A stretch of DNA of 48,369 bases from NCBI GenBank assembly GCA_001579985.1, contig LRSR01001661.1, forward strand, positions 1 to 48,369, given 5' to 3'. A program made the translations under genes and the position numbers. How positions within the stretch are numbered: position 1 is the first letter of the stretch; the number at the start of each line of letters is the position of its first letter. Shown piece by piece: positions 23,001 through 35,200 of this stretch. Under the pieces are notes generated by a model that saw only the letters and a list, made by a program, of their open reading frames with translations, was not told the origin of the DNA and searched no databases. The DNA is from Hypsibius dujardini (taxonomy: Eukaryota > Tardigrada > Eutardigrada > Parachela > Hypsibiidae).

Positions 23001-26000
23001 GTCGCTCGAATGGCGGACGCTGCCTTGACCTCATTCTCAAAGACATCAAACGCGGCATTGACACTGGGTGTTAACGATACTAATAACAGCACTCGGTATG
23101 CGTCCTTTGCAGCCTGAAAACGGTGCAGAGATGCTTTACTTTTGTGACGTATAATAAAGATCAGCACTGCCTAACACGCATTCCAACCTCATCAAACCGA
23201 TCATTCATTTGCCAGGTGAAGGTGCCCCAACTGTTGCTGGGAAAAAGCTCGATGGCTATGAATACCTTCAGAAAGAGCATCATCAAATAGAGTCTTTTAT
23301 ATAGCCTTAAAATGGGTAAGGGCAGCTAGCCAAAACGGCTAACCAGTATACATGATTCTTGGCTTACATAGTCTCCTCCAGTGAGGCCCAAATCCCGAGC
23401 GACGAGCTGAGAAAAAAACAAGCAATAAAAATGATGATTCGATATGCTGTAAATAGTAAAAAGTTTAGTTCAGGCATGTTTTACCATTATTTGACGAGTT
23501 GAAGAGGCGTTAGTCAGAAGGATGAAGGCTGTAAACATGAAGTAAGGCATTACACAGGTTAGGAGCTAAAGTTCATTATTTTTTCTTGTGTCCTCAAAAC
23601 TAGTAATAAAAAGGTGAGGCAACCAATAGTCGATCTTATACGGAATGACTTGCGTAGTTGTTTGCAGTTTGCTTCCCATCTTTGGCCACTCAATCAAAAC
23701 AATATTTCCCATCGTGTTTTTTAGTATACCGAACTGATTGTTGATGTCTAGATGTTTTACTAAGCATTACATTCAAAGAGGAATCGTTATGTAAGTCAAC
23801 GTAGCCGCTCGAAGTATTGCTTCCTCATAAGGAAACTGGCAATCTCACGCACTCATAGGCTCGTTTAAGGTCCTTAGAGGTCGGAAACAGGACCCCTCAT
23901 GGTAAGGCTACGGGGTGAATAAAAGGACAAATGCATTTTTTTCAAACTGAACCCAAAATTTGGCCTCTTGTCCCTCATTATTTTGAAACTTGTGGAGATG
24001 TGGGGGTCTGATTTCCAGTGGGGCCCCTGGGATTTCAAAACCTTTTCACAAACATCAATTTTTTTCAAATTTGAGGTTTTTTGAGATCCAATATTAACTC
24101 CTTAATGAACAATACAAATGGGAGGAAGAACAAGAACAAGAACAGTCCACATTTGATGAAAAACTGATATTTCTGAAAACGTTTTGATATCCAGGGGGCC
24201 CCTGGAAATCAGACCACCACACTCCTGCAAGTTTCAAAATGATCAGGGTTAAGAGGCTGAATTTTGGATTCAAAACGAGCATGGGTTCGTTTGGGGAGCA
24301 AGCCACTGCACGTACTCACCCCGAGAGCCTGCCATTCCATCTTTGAGAAAGTTGGCAATTTGATCGTACGTCAAAGTAGTCGAAGCGATTTCATTATAAT
24401 TGGTCTGTTCTGCCAAGGTACGATTGGTCGAGAGAAAAGTGGCCTTGAGGATAATACTAATCTGCTGGTTGAGGGAAATATCCAAGTCTTGGATGACGGT
24501 AGGTGACCAGTACTTGTACCGCTTGAGGAAGTTCATGATAACCTTGACGGTGTTGATGTGCGTGATGGACAGACGGGCCATGTTGTTGTACAGAGCAGCG
24601 TCGGCGTCTGCACCGACCCCGGCAGCTGGTAGACCGATAAAAGGGATTGCAAGGAAATCCGCCACGTCATAGAGGGATTGGAAATCATAGGCACAACCTA
24701 CAGAAGAAACAATTGTCAATTGATTTGCATATCTTTTGTAACGCATATAGGTTATCAGTCATATAGTCATATATATATATATAGGTTTTCAGTCACACTT
24801 TTCAGCTAGTCCTGAATACAGTTAGTATTCAGAAAATCAGGATGACCCGTGTTGCACTCAATATCAGGTATTATTGCCACGTCACTATTATCAGCATCAA
24901 TACCGTAAATTTAACCGCCCCCCCCCCAACCCCGACGAATATATTATATAGTATCTTTAAAGTGGGTGGGATTCAATCGGATTTTCAATCTGTTTACAAT
25001 CTGTTGAGATCAATTATTCATATAACTGTTTTCAAATACGTTTTTTCTCTCTCTTGCTGCCTTTGAGTGACTCTTTCGATCTGGCGTCTTTGACATTTAT
25101 GACCAGCGAACAAAAGAACGAACAAAATGATAAAGAGATCGATCCCAAGGAATCGATAACGAGGGGCTAGAGAAGCAACTATCCTACTGTTTATTCACAA
25201 TTCACAATTCCTCACATTTAACTCGAAACCTGATACGATGAGGTCAAAGGTCTCATGCTAGTGAAAAAAAAATATTTTGCTAACCTTTATGTTTCTATAT
25301 TTGGCTTTATATGGAAACAAATCAGAGCAACCTGCCATCACCCCGTTACTCACCTGCTCCAATGAAGGCATCACAATGTATTCCGCGGTAAATCAAGTCC
25401 ATGGCAAAGGTCACAGCGTGATTCTTCGCGTCACATCTCGTCCCTATGTCAGAGTAGGAGACGACGAGATGCATGCCAACAGGCGCGAGTATCTCATCAT
25501 TTGCGTAGTTCAGGGCCATATCCACTGCGGCAGCAGACCGGTCGTAGTTGTACCAGGACGTTCGCTCCGTTAACAGACAGGCGTTGAGGACGACCTTCGT
25601 GGTAGGAGATTGTGTAGCTGATTTTGTCATCATGATTTGGGACTTGACAGCGGTAGTAGTGGTCGAGTTTGAATGGTCGGGCGATGGAGCGCTTGTATCT
25701 GTAAAGATCGTTTGCTATTTCATGGTCTGAACAGGGAAATTGTACAGGGAAAAACTACATCTGTAAAGATACAGTATTGTCACTATAGCTTGACAGTTTG
25801 AGATCTCACTACCCCCCCCCTCCCACCGCTTAGGCTACAAGTCCCCCTCCCCTTTTATATTTTCCAATGTTGATTAATGTTCTCTAACTTGATGAAATGT
25901 GGTTTGTTTTTATAAAATCCCTCAACTAGGAATGGCAACGACTTGTCGTCTCGACTCGGTAAAAAATTCGACCGAAAGTTTTAGTCAATTGAAACTGTTA

Positions 26001-27611
26001 GGCCCCCGTCCCTACTAGGACGGAAGAACCTGAACATGCAAGCTATTAGACTGAATAATAGGAGAAGAATTGAGGGAAGACTTTACTGTTAGGAAGAGAA
26101 AGGAAGGAACTCTCATAGATTACCGTAGAACACACACTTATATAGTCAAGGATATGGAATAGTTCCTGATCTAACGTACTATTTCCTGCCGACATGGCGG
26201 AATTATGTACGCAATAATAGCTGAGTAAGTACATTATAGAATGTGAGGGTAGGTAGGAATGGGTAAATTGGGTAGATAGACTGTACTATTAGTAAGTCTT
26301 GCGTAACTGTTGGGTACCACCCAACAAAACATATCGACTAGAACAACTTGTCGACTTAACCGAGTCGGTTAAAATTCCAAGCGTTAGTCATTTGGTCGGA
26401 CTTAACCCATTCCGAGTCGACCGAATTGAGTTGTTACTATCCATACTTCATGTTTCCTCATCTCAAAAAAGTGCAAACCCTAAGTATTGGACATTGCCCG
26501 AGCGAGTACCGAGTAAAAAATCAAAACGCTCACTTTTATCTTCCGGCCATGGTTATGGTCACGCCATTTATTCAACCAATGTCCAAATGTTGGTGTCTTC
26601 ACAATTAAAGATTGAAGAACAATTGGGCTTTCCAGAATGATCAATTCTGCTATGATGACTTAAAGGGATCTTGGTTAGCACTCGTTAAAGCAACGTGGGA
26701 CACAAAATGGGAAGGGGAATGGAGGGATAGGGGGACTTGTAACCCAAGTCCCCCCCCCCCAGCAAGCAAGTTATCCCTAAAGCTTTACGAGCTCTCCTGC
26801 AGCAATTTTGGATCTCCGCAACGTTTACTGCTTCAATAAATAATAGTAATTAAATCTGCTTAACCATAGTATGGCCTGAACGTGTATGTACTCATGGTTG
26901 TATGCGATTTGTTATATGAGGCTGGACCCACAGGTTTTCATACAAAATATACTTAGGAAGTTTAGAAACATAATTTAGACTCTGTATTAAGCTAAAGTTT
27001 GCCACTCCTCGAGAGTTCTGATCGTATTTCACACTTCTTGGATCAGTAAATGATTTCTAACAAGGTGCATATCCTGGTGTCCCTATTGAAATATCATGAA
27101 AGGTCACCTCAATTCATACAAACCATTGTATCGGAGTTGCCATATTGCTAGTCTCAATAAAGAGTTGGACGCTAGCAGATATTACAATGGGCTTTCATTG
27201 AAGCGACAAAATGTTGAATATAATTCATGAGCCAAACTAACCGAAGCCGTCTCCTTCACCGATGGTTACTGTTGAATTTGGAGATGTTGAGTTTGGTACC
27301 GCGGTAGTTGTAAGCGAGGGTAACAGTAGTGTTGTCGGCGGATTGATCCCAGAGAGTTTCAGCAGATTCATCACGAGTGCATCACTAGGCGTTGTCGTGG
27401 TTGTGGCTGCAGTGGTCGTCGTCGTTGTCGTTGTTGTCGTGGCTGTTGTAGGTGTTGTTGCAGTTACAGTGGTAACCGTCGTTGAACTAGCGGTAGAATC
27501 GCTTGTGAAATGGGGCCGAAATACCGCTTGACCCTCTCCCGAGGATAGAACGATCCCCATGAATCTCAGGTAGAGCACAAGGATCGCGCAAAGTACATCC
27601 ATATCATGCAC
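17050..27611 (-). CDS. Receptor guanylyl cyclase B (second tandem paralog)
   Basis: Same 23-exon plan as A; 1216 residues. Exons: 27611-27242, 25698-25354, 24697-24320, 23528-23485, 23406-23368, 23265-23188, 23113-22970, 21854-21621, 21504-21369, 20946-20853, 20756-20606, 20509-20330, 20256-20074, 19771-19537, 19460-19339, 19253-19025, 18306-18234, 18121-18052, 17668-17521 (order here skips 17996-17844), 17439-17391, 17317-17176, 17103-17050; exon 19 is the FSDIHGF...ETVGDNYL exon, about 17974-17822. Exons 3-11, 13-18 and 20-23 equal those of A in length; only the Thr-rich exon 1, exon 2 and exon 12 differ. Among the three, only B keeps Gly before the second metal Asp (ETVGDNYL), so it is the most canonical cyclase. 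FSDIHGF and VASVVG are shared with A and C. The signal peptide leads to VFRPHFT, a motif all three carry just before the Thr-rich linker. Some donors are weak (GTTGGA after exon 6, GTCGGT after exon 18), and intron 20 starts GC. Confidence 0.92.
18446..18877. mobile_element. Foldback element in intron 16 of cyclase B
   Basis: A roughly 430-bp imperfect palindrome. The left arm (GGGAAAACATTTAAAGATTC, CTTCGACACTTCCCTTCT, GGAGGGCGGAGCTAC) is repeated inverted on the right (GTAGAAG-type mismatches only), around a short loop at about 18640-18690. No ORF. It sits at the same intron position as the elements in A and C. Confidence 0.8.
19902..20066. repeat. CAGACACA-type microsatellite in intron 13 of cyclase B
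   Basis: About 165 bp of CAGA and CACA tetramers in mixed order, next to exon 13. It is at the homologous position to the CAGA repeat of A and the GGCA repeat of C. Confidence 0.95.
21929..22571. mobile_element. Inverted-repeat element in intron 7 of cyclase B
   Basis: About 640 bp starting TAGTACACAT and ending ATGTGTACTA, with sub-terminal TACGAAAAGTC on the left and GACTTTTCGTACG on the right. No convincing ORF inside. The TA at each end may be a target duplication. Confidence 0.65.
22629..22922. mobile_element. MITE family M2, copy in intron 7 of cyclase B
   Basis: About 294 bp. Terminal inverted repeats run ACTGTGCAAGGTTACTTTTT on the left and the inverse of CAGTAACTTTGGCACAGCTG on the right, followed by GGCGTGCCGT / ACGGCTTGCC. 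The interior is the same family as 11272-11567. It lies in a different intron from the copy in A, so it is an independent insertion. Confidence 0.85.
23863..24296. mobile_element. Foldback MITE family M3, copy in intron 3 of cyclase B
   Basis: Left arm: AGGACCCCTCATGGTA, then GGCCTCTTGTCCC and GGGGTCTGATTTCCAG. The right arm repeats the inner part inverted (CTGGAAATCAGACCACC, GGTTAAGAGGCTGAATTTTGG). The outer right end is missing, so this copy is truncated close to the exon 3 donor. Related to 28305-28782. Confidence 0.75.
25821..26761. mobile_element. MITE family M1, copy in intron 1 of cyclase B, carrying a nested insertion
   Basis: The left end has TTAGGCTACAAGTCCCCCTCCCC and the right end the inverse (GGGGGACTTGTAACC..). 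Both flanks match the element at 40951-41381 (for example GGACATTGCCCGAGCGAGT and AGAACAATTGGGCTTTCCA). This copy is about 520 bp longer because another element is inserted at about 25930-26446. Confidence 0.75.
25930..26446. mobile_element. Element nested inside the M1 copy
   Basis: Interrupts the M1 copy relative to 40951-41381. Its ends are degenerate inverted repeats of about 60 bp: GGAATGGCAACGACTTGTCG..CGACTCGG..TTCGACCGAAAG on the left, and on the right the inverse of GGATAGTAACAACTC..CGACTCGGAATGG..CGACCAAATG. No ORF. Old and diverged. Confidence 0.55.
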
Positions 27612-29016
27612 CTTTCAACATACAGTCTTTAATTGGAAATGGAGTAGGTGAAATTATGTACGTGAACGTAAAATCGAGGACGAGACGACGTGACTTGCAG
27701 TGAGTCGGTAACTTTTGAAATCCCGTGGGGTAAAAAATTCAAAGACGTTTTATTGGAACAAGAAGTCATTATCTATGTACAGAAGAGGAAGATGGGCCCA
27801 TTTTGTGTTTGGCTTGGTTTGTGTCGCGCGCTGCTTTACAACTGTGCGTAATTCTCACTTCACAACCCGATTGGTCAAAGGGGAAAGAGGTCGATCGCAC
27901 ACTCGATGACACATTGTGCACACCCACACAACGGAGAAAGTTCGTTACTGATTCTGTTGTCCGTTCACGATGAGGGCGAAGGTGGGTAGGACGAGGGACC
28001 AAAGAGGGACGGTGAAACTTTTCCGAGGTGGGGTCCATCGACTGCGGGAAATCTTGTTTTCGCAACCGCTTGTCGCCATTCATCGGAGGATGTAAAAAAC
28101 GGAAATCCTTTGTCCAGCACGGATTCCACACATGTACACACACAGTGGAAGGTGTGGGGTGTGTGGGCGACATCGATTGGCCTGCCGTTCTGCTGAAGCC
28201 TTGTTCGAAGTGTGTTTATCGATCATGAATATACCACAGTATTGATCGCGGCTAATATATTATGCACATTGGCCAAGATCACCATTATTCGCAGATAGAG
28301 ACTCGTTAGGGTCCTTACAAATCCCAACCAGGACCTCTCATGTTAGAGTCAGGGGAAGGCAGAAGAATAAAATGCAGTTTTCACAAAGTTGGATCCAAAA
28401 TTCAGTCTACAATCCTTGATCATTTTTTATCTTTTGGGGGGTTTTGGGGTCTGATTTCCCTTGGGATTTCAAAACAGTATTTAAAAAAACAGTATTTTGT
28501 TGAAATTTGAGGTTTGTTGGGGTCCAATATTAGTTCCCTATTCTTTCAAACAAATGGGAGGTTCAAAACGTTCAAGGGACGGATCAATTATATGAAAAAG
28601 ATTTTCGAAAATGTTTTTAAATCCCACGGGAAATCTGAAAATCACACACCCACAAGTTCTAAAATGATCCGCGACAAGAAGCCAAGTTTTTGAGTTCAAT
28701 CTTAAAAATATACATTTTGCCCCTTTGCGCACCCCTAGCTCTACCATGAGGGGTCCTAGTTCCGTATTGTAAAGGCTCTAACAAACACAACAATGCTCTT
28801 TACTATCAGACAGAATATGGTTCGAAAGTTAAGGGATTTTTTTTAAGGATTTGGATTTTATTCTTCATTAGCTACTGAATGAATGAAAATATTCCATTTG
28901 AGCTGGTATAAAAAAGTTCCACCAAGCAGAGATTTGTGAATCTACAGAAAATAAAACTTATTCCTCTAATGTCCATCTCTTTCTTGCGTTGAGGACCTTT
29001 AGCAGCTTCACTATAG
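27612..29016. other. Spacer between cyclases B and C
   Basis: Holds B's promoter region, the M3 element at 28305-28782 and C's 3' UTR. A 134-codon minus-strand ORF at 27769-28173 overlaps it but has no recognisable domain and no good splice context. Confidence 0.5.
28305..28782. mobile_element. Foldback MITE family M3, full copy between cyclases B and C
   Basis: About 480 bp, GTTAGGGTCCTTACAA at the left and TTGTAAAGGCTCTAAC at the right. Long arms pair almost throughout (left AGGACCTCTCATGTTAGAG, right inverse CTCTACCATGAGGGGTCCT). The same arms occur at 23863-24296. A remnant of one end may lie near 41556-41585. Confidence 0.8.
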
Positions 29017-32000
29017 TCAGTCCATTGTGGTTTTCGCAATCAGCCAAAAGGTCTCCATTGATCCTTTTCCCTGTTTCAACAGAAAGAGATTTATTTTACC
29101 CTTGATTTAAATACTGTTTCAGATTCCAACTGACCTTGACGGTGATTGGGCCTCGCGGTGAGAGGAAGTAATTGCCGATCTTTTCTAAAAGCGCTGCAGT
29201 GGTCGGACTGAGGTGGATCTTGCCTGCTTCCCCGTGAGATTCCATTCGACTAGCTGTGTTCACTGTATCACCAAATCTAAAGACAGACAAACAGTAAAAG
29301 GCATCCCGCTCGCAGACGAGGAGCAAGAAGTATGGGAGAGATTGTTTACAGGCAATATTTGGGCATTTTAAGGCCGACCACCGATGCCACACAAGATCCT
29401 ACAATTAGGACAATGACATTCCCAAATTACAAAAAAAATTCTGGGAAACGGAAGAGTAGATTCTTGCCTGAATTTATTCCGACTCGTAGCTTAAGCTTTG
29501 TGTCCGGACTGCTGGGAATAACTAACGTTCCAACTTCCTTCCGGAGGGTCAACGCAAGTGTCGCCATTTCACCCGCGTGTTGAATTCCGTTTCGCACGGG
29601 AAGGCCGCTCACCAACTGCGAATACCGCAGCCCAGATGGTATCAATCATTTGAACTTGCATTTTTTAGTTTCATTAAGGGTTAAACAAGCAGGAAGCAAA
29701 TATATATTTGTAGCCATTAAAGCACGAACCAGATAATTGTCGTTGACTGTTTCGATTTTGTACACATCGAATTTCTCTATGATGTTATCGCACAGTCCGT
29801 AAAGGGTGTTCATAATCTCAATGGTAACGAAGGGAGTGGGTGCGGCTTCTATCACCTCAGCAAATCCGTGAATATCGCTGAACTGTAAATATCGCTGAAC
29901 TGAAGAGGAATCTCTCAAACTTGTCGGCATAATAGGATGGTTTCTTTTCAAAAACGGGTGTCTAAACCAACCTGGACGGTGGTGCTGTCAAATACTTCAG
30001 GATAGATAATTTCTCCCCTACGAAGCTTGTCGCTAATCACCCTGCAAAATTCAAGCGCACAATGCATTGCGATTGATTTTTTTATCGATTCAATTGTCAC
30101 TCACTTTGGCAGCATTCCCTTGAGCAACTCTTCGGAGCGTTCCTTTTCCGCCAAAAACATTTTCATCTTCTCCTCAGCTGAAAAAGACGACATGAAGATT
30201 CTTTCCCCCAACTACCGCGATGAAAGCAATCAATGAGGCATCCTGGACTCTAAATCCAATAATTCTGCACGGTATTCAAATCATTAGGACATCACGCAGA
30301 TCATTCGATCCACAAGTATTCAGAGTAAATAAATCAACTATAGTTCAACTCTGAAGTTGTGGGAATAACAGAACAATCGAAAGTAATTCAATTCGTCGTT
30401 TGAGTAGGCACAGATAAAATAGGAACAATTTTCAAAGGGGAACCCAGAATGTCTCCGCTTCATATTTTGTTATTAGGGCTATAATTGTGATGCCTTTCAA
30501 AATTAATGTTAACAGCCAGAATACGAAACTTTTTTTCCGGCAGAATTTCAAGCTGGAAAAACACTGGAAGATTCCATATTTCTTCATTTTGGCTTTAAAT
30601 CTTCAATTTTGGGAAATGGTGAAATTTACAGAATTTTGATCCTGTTATTTTCTAAATTTAATTTAAAATCGATTGGCATCAGCAGGATTTTGTTTAAACA
30701 TCAGCGGGCAGAGCTACAAGTCATTGTCGAGCCTTGTGGGCCATCCACATATTACCTAATAAAAAATTCGTGAAATTTTACTACTACTCCTGTGACCAAA
30801 TATAATCAGTAAAACGACCACCCTTCTTGGATAATCACAACGTAATCAATCAACCGACCACCTTCCATATTCATTTTTTTTCAAATGAACGCTTAAATGT
30901 TTTTTTTTTTAATTCAGTGTTGGTCACCCATCCTCTGCCCTACGTAATCAATAGTAATCACCTCACGGAGGGACCCTCCTGTTCGTCACCAAAAGTAATC
31001 ACAAGTCCAGACTATCCACCGACCCTCATTTGATTACGTAATATGTTGATGGCCCCTTGCCGGAAACTTTCGAGTGATATTCCAGAAATGATGCATAACT
31101 CCACCCCCCTGACATCCAAAAAAGAGCTAGCGCCAAATGATATGAAATTGATTTCAAAACGGATGGTGTCAAAATTCGTTAAATTAAATTTTTCTGCAAA
31201 AAAGAAGATTTTTCGGTCAAAATTAGGGAAAATGGAATCTTCCATCGTTTTCCAAAATTTGCAATTCTGCCGAATTTTTTTCTTCATATCCTGACCTATC
31301 AAATAAAATCATCATAATTATAGACTATTACAAGAATATAAGTTGGAGACATTCTGAGTTCATTCTTTGAAAATCGTCCCAAGAAAGGAGCTGGTGACAA
31401 GTTATCGCATGCAGGGGGATTATACCTTCGTGTTCCAGTTCTGTGGCATAGAGGTCCATGCGAGTGATCAAATGTTCGATGATATTCTCCCCAGATTTGC
31501 CCAGCGCCTTCTGCAAAATCTCCCGAATCTTTATAAATGTTATCCTCACCACAGCGTGTTCATCCCAACACATGTCCAGTAACGAGTGGAGTGCTCCCGG
31601 ACAAGAGGAAACAGGTACCATAGGTCGTTGAGGCGGATTCGCTCCCCGCTTAACCTAAAGTTACAGAGCAGCTACATTGGATGGTCGGATGTAAGCACTT
31701 CAAATTCAACGTTGTACCTCCATTACGAGGTCCTTTGCATGGGCTAGGTAATCGCTGCGCTGCGATTCAATGGAACTTTCATATGGTGCACTGCGTAAGA
31801 TGATCTGCTGCAGCAGTATTGCAAAACTATAAACATCACCTAAAATTGCAAGTATAATTCAAAAATTATCCAGTTAAGGCAGACAACTGCAGGACACCAG
31901 TCGTACCTTTTTGACTACCGCCTAATACTGGTTTTCGAAGGAGCTCAGGTGCACGCCATAAAAGTCGCGCAAAGTCTCTGTCTTGATCTTCATCGTCAGG

Positions 32001-32206
32001 AGGAACAATGTCATCCAGAGGACGGAAGTGATGCAGACCGTAATCCGTTATTTTAATCACGAATCGGCTGTCAATTAAAATTGTATGAGCGGTCAAGTCG
32101 CCATGAGAGATCACCTTCGTCGAGTGTAGGTATGCCATTCCCTGTAAATAAAATGTAAAGAATAGCTACTGCTACAAAGAAGCGAGGATAATAGAAAACA
32201 TGGATG

Positions 32207-32255
<49 letters not shown>

Positions 32256-35200
32256 AGGAAAGACAGACGTACAGATTGAGAGATGTAAAATGTTCTCACC
32301 GCTGCTATTCCTTTCATAATGCTATGCTTGAACTGCCAATCTAGTGTCATGGTTGTTTTTTCCAAGAGTGCCATCAGACTGCCCTTCTGACACACTTCCC
32401 CGATAGCGTATTCGCAGAGGTTTTCGTCGTTAATTGCCACGCCCAAGAAGTCTTGCAGGTTGTTATGTTTAACTCCTTTGAGCTGAACACCAAACCCAAG
32501 ATCCACAATAAATGTCGCCCTGTCATTTTCGTTTAGAAGAAATGTGTGATGATCTTACCGCGCTCATGTCACCGCTCATGCTGTTAGTCATTCGTTGATA
32601 CGGCTGCGGAAGCTCTCGCAACGCGACTGTGTTGTCCTTCAGCGTTGCCGTCTTTCCATAAAGAACAAAAGCCAACTGAGTCCTCTCAACGGCCTCCTCT
32701 GCATCTTCATCCATCTCAGCTTTCTTGGCCAGTTCTTCATCCGTGTTCTTAGAGGGGGGGGGGGAGAATGCTAAATTTAAGCACCGTTATGTCTATATAT
32801 ATTTTCAAGTTTCTTAGGACTTACAACGGATTTTTGTGATTTTGTCTGGAAGCGACTACCAGCTCCACTGGCAGCCATTCGACTGGCTTGAGACGATTGA
32901 GAAGCCACAGAGATGCTGCTCAGTTCATGGATGAAAACCCGCCACCAAAATGGATCCTGATTTTTGTTTATAAACCTGTTTAAAAAAGTGAAATTTTGCG
33001 GTTTGGATTAATACGGTACTCTGGAAGATTTTCCAAGGACAAATTCAGAATCGATCATCACTGTTTTTTTAGATATTCCCATATTTATGACGAACAAAAA
33101 AATGTTTTGCCTTTGTAGTACCAGAAAATTTTTGTTGGCGGAATTTCCAACTTTTAAAATTATTAGTAGAGTGCAGAAGTTGTAATCACTGTAAATCAAT
33201 AAGTAGATTGATTGGTTGGTTTCGTCTTCGTTCAGTGCTACTGATTGATTGAAAGGTCTTACGCACGTCACGTGATTGATTGACTGATGGATTGATTAGG
33301 CAGAGTTTCAAATGAGGACGAATTGATTGCTTGATTGATTCAATGTCATTCGATTGACTGTTTACCTTTTTAACGAGCAGTACTTTGAATTCCATTTTTA
33401 ATTTCCCCAATCACTAAGCATCATTAAATAAGAACTGTCCTACGCCAATCCTCTGAATGTGATTCATTCGATTTATTTGCCACTTGACAAATACAAAAAG
33501 ACCTACACGGGCGAAAGGGAAATCAGATGCGGAAGAGTTTCAGGAGGAAAAAGTCAGCTTCAAGGTCAGCTTCACGGTTCAGGGTTGGCCTGTGATGCTG
33601 CTTCGGAATTGTTTCTGTTCTCCATCTTATCGACTAGTGATTCTTTGTAGATTTTATATATTCGCTGACGTCGAGTCGCCAATAAAATTTCTCCTTGACA
33701 AAAAATCTGTCGATCAATCTTACCGTTGCATCAGCACACTCAATCAATTAAATGCACTGAATGATTGCTGGGCCAATCGATTAATCAATCTAAAGATTTG
33801 CCGTAGAAATTTTGTACTGTAATAAGAAACTTTCAAATTCCGCCAGAAAATTCTCTAGTACCACAAAGGGGAAATAAAAAATTGTGTTCATCATAAATAT
33901 GGGACAATCTCCAAAAAACAGTGAGATTCAATCCTGATTTTGCTCTGTGGAAATCTTCCCAAGTCAGTATTGGATGGCTAGCGTATGTACCTGCTGATAA
34001 AGATGTAACCGACTATTATGCCGGCTAGAAGTAATAGGGTAGGGATTATAGCTGCAGCTGCTACACTACCACCAGATAACGGTTCTGCAACAAGGAAGTG
34101 TTGGGCGTTATTTTCCAGTTTAATGGTGGTAATAATTACGCAGAAAAGTAAAATCTTTGCGTACTCGGTGCGCAAATAGGATTCTTTCCGTTGTATCCAC
34201 AGCGAGGTTCGTTGGGTGGAAGGGTGTTTCCACCGGGCCAGACAAACGGCCCGAGTTTGATAATCACCGGACTCACCGGCGATGCTGAGAATGCCGGCTA
34301 AATTAGCAAGAACACAACTCAGCGACCTGCTAGATCACATCCGTGGGGAACAATCACTGGAGTTTTGAAGGTTTGCTAACATTCTAACTTTTCAACAAAT
34401 TGAAATGACCCCACAACCCAAGCAGTTTTGTCAAATATTTTTGGATATGAATCGCGTTTTCGTTCTTCAAAATACAGCTGAAATTGAATTGATCTTCAGC
34501 ATTCCTTTTAGTGTGAAAAAAAGCCTGAAGAACATTCGCAGATCACTTTGACGTAATCCTTAAAACAACGATTGCGACATGTTCGTTTAGTTCTCATTGA
34601 ACAGAAGTGGTTATTATTTGGGAAGTGTTGGCTTCTAAGACCATGTCTCTTCTGTATTCTGAGGATGTTTGTGTTACCTCAAAAACGCCTCTCCGTTCAT
34701 TGTAGGTNNNNNNNNNNNNNNNNNNNNNNNNNNNNNCAATTAATTATTATTTTTAAGGAAAAGCAACTGCGAGATCTAGCCATGGCAGTTGCCTGCATGG
34801 AATCTAGTAATCAACTGTTCATTAATATTTTATTAATTACTTTTTTGTCCTTACTAATTTCAAAAAATACAAATATTCAATACAAATTTGTTATTTTATG
34901 ATAAAATTCGAGTTTGAATGAAAATATGTGCGTATTTGATAACTTTGTCGGAATTGAAAAGTATCGCTTAATAAGTGTGAACATTGCTGTGCAGTTGGAT
35001 TGTATAACGTACCCCGTCGCCCGGAGCATACTGATACCGATTTGTTGATCGAACGGCGGCAGCCTCCTTGACTTTATTTTCGAAGACGTCAAAGGCCACG
35101 TTGACGCTCGGTGTTAACGACACTAACAGCAGTACTCTGTACGCTTCCCTGGCAGCCTGCACGAAAGAGAGTTGCCGGAAGATGTAATCGGCTGCAAGTT

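Noticed and set aside
27769-28173. 134-codon minus-strand ORF between B and C
   Set aside because: No recognisable domain, odd composition and no splice context; likely chance.
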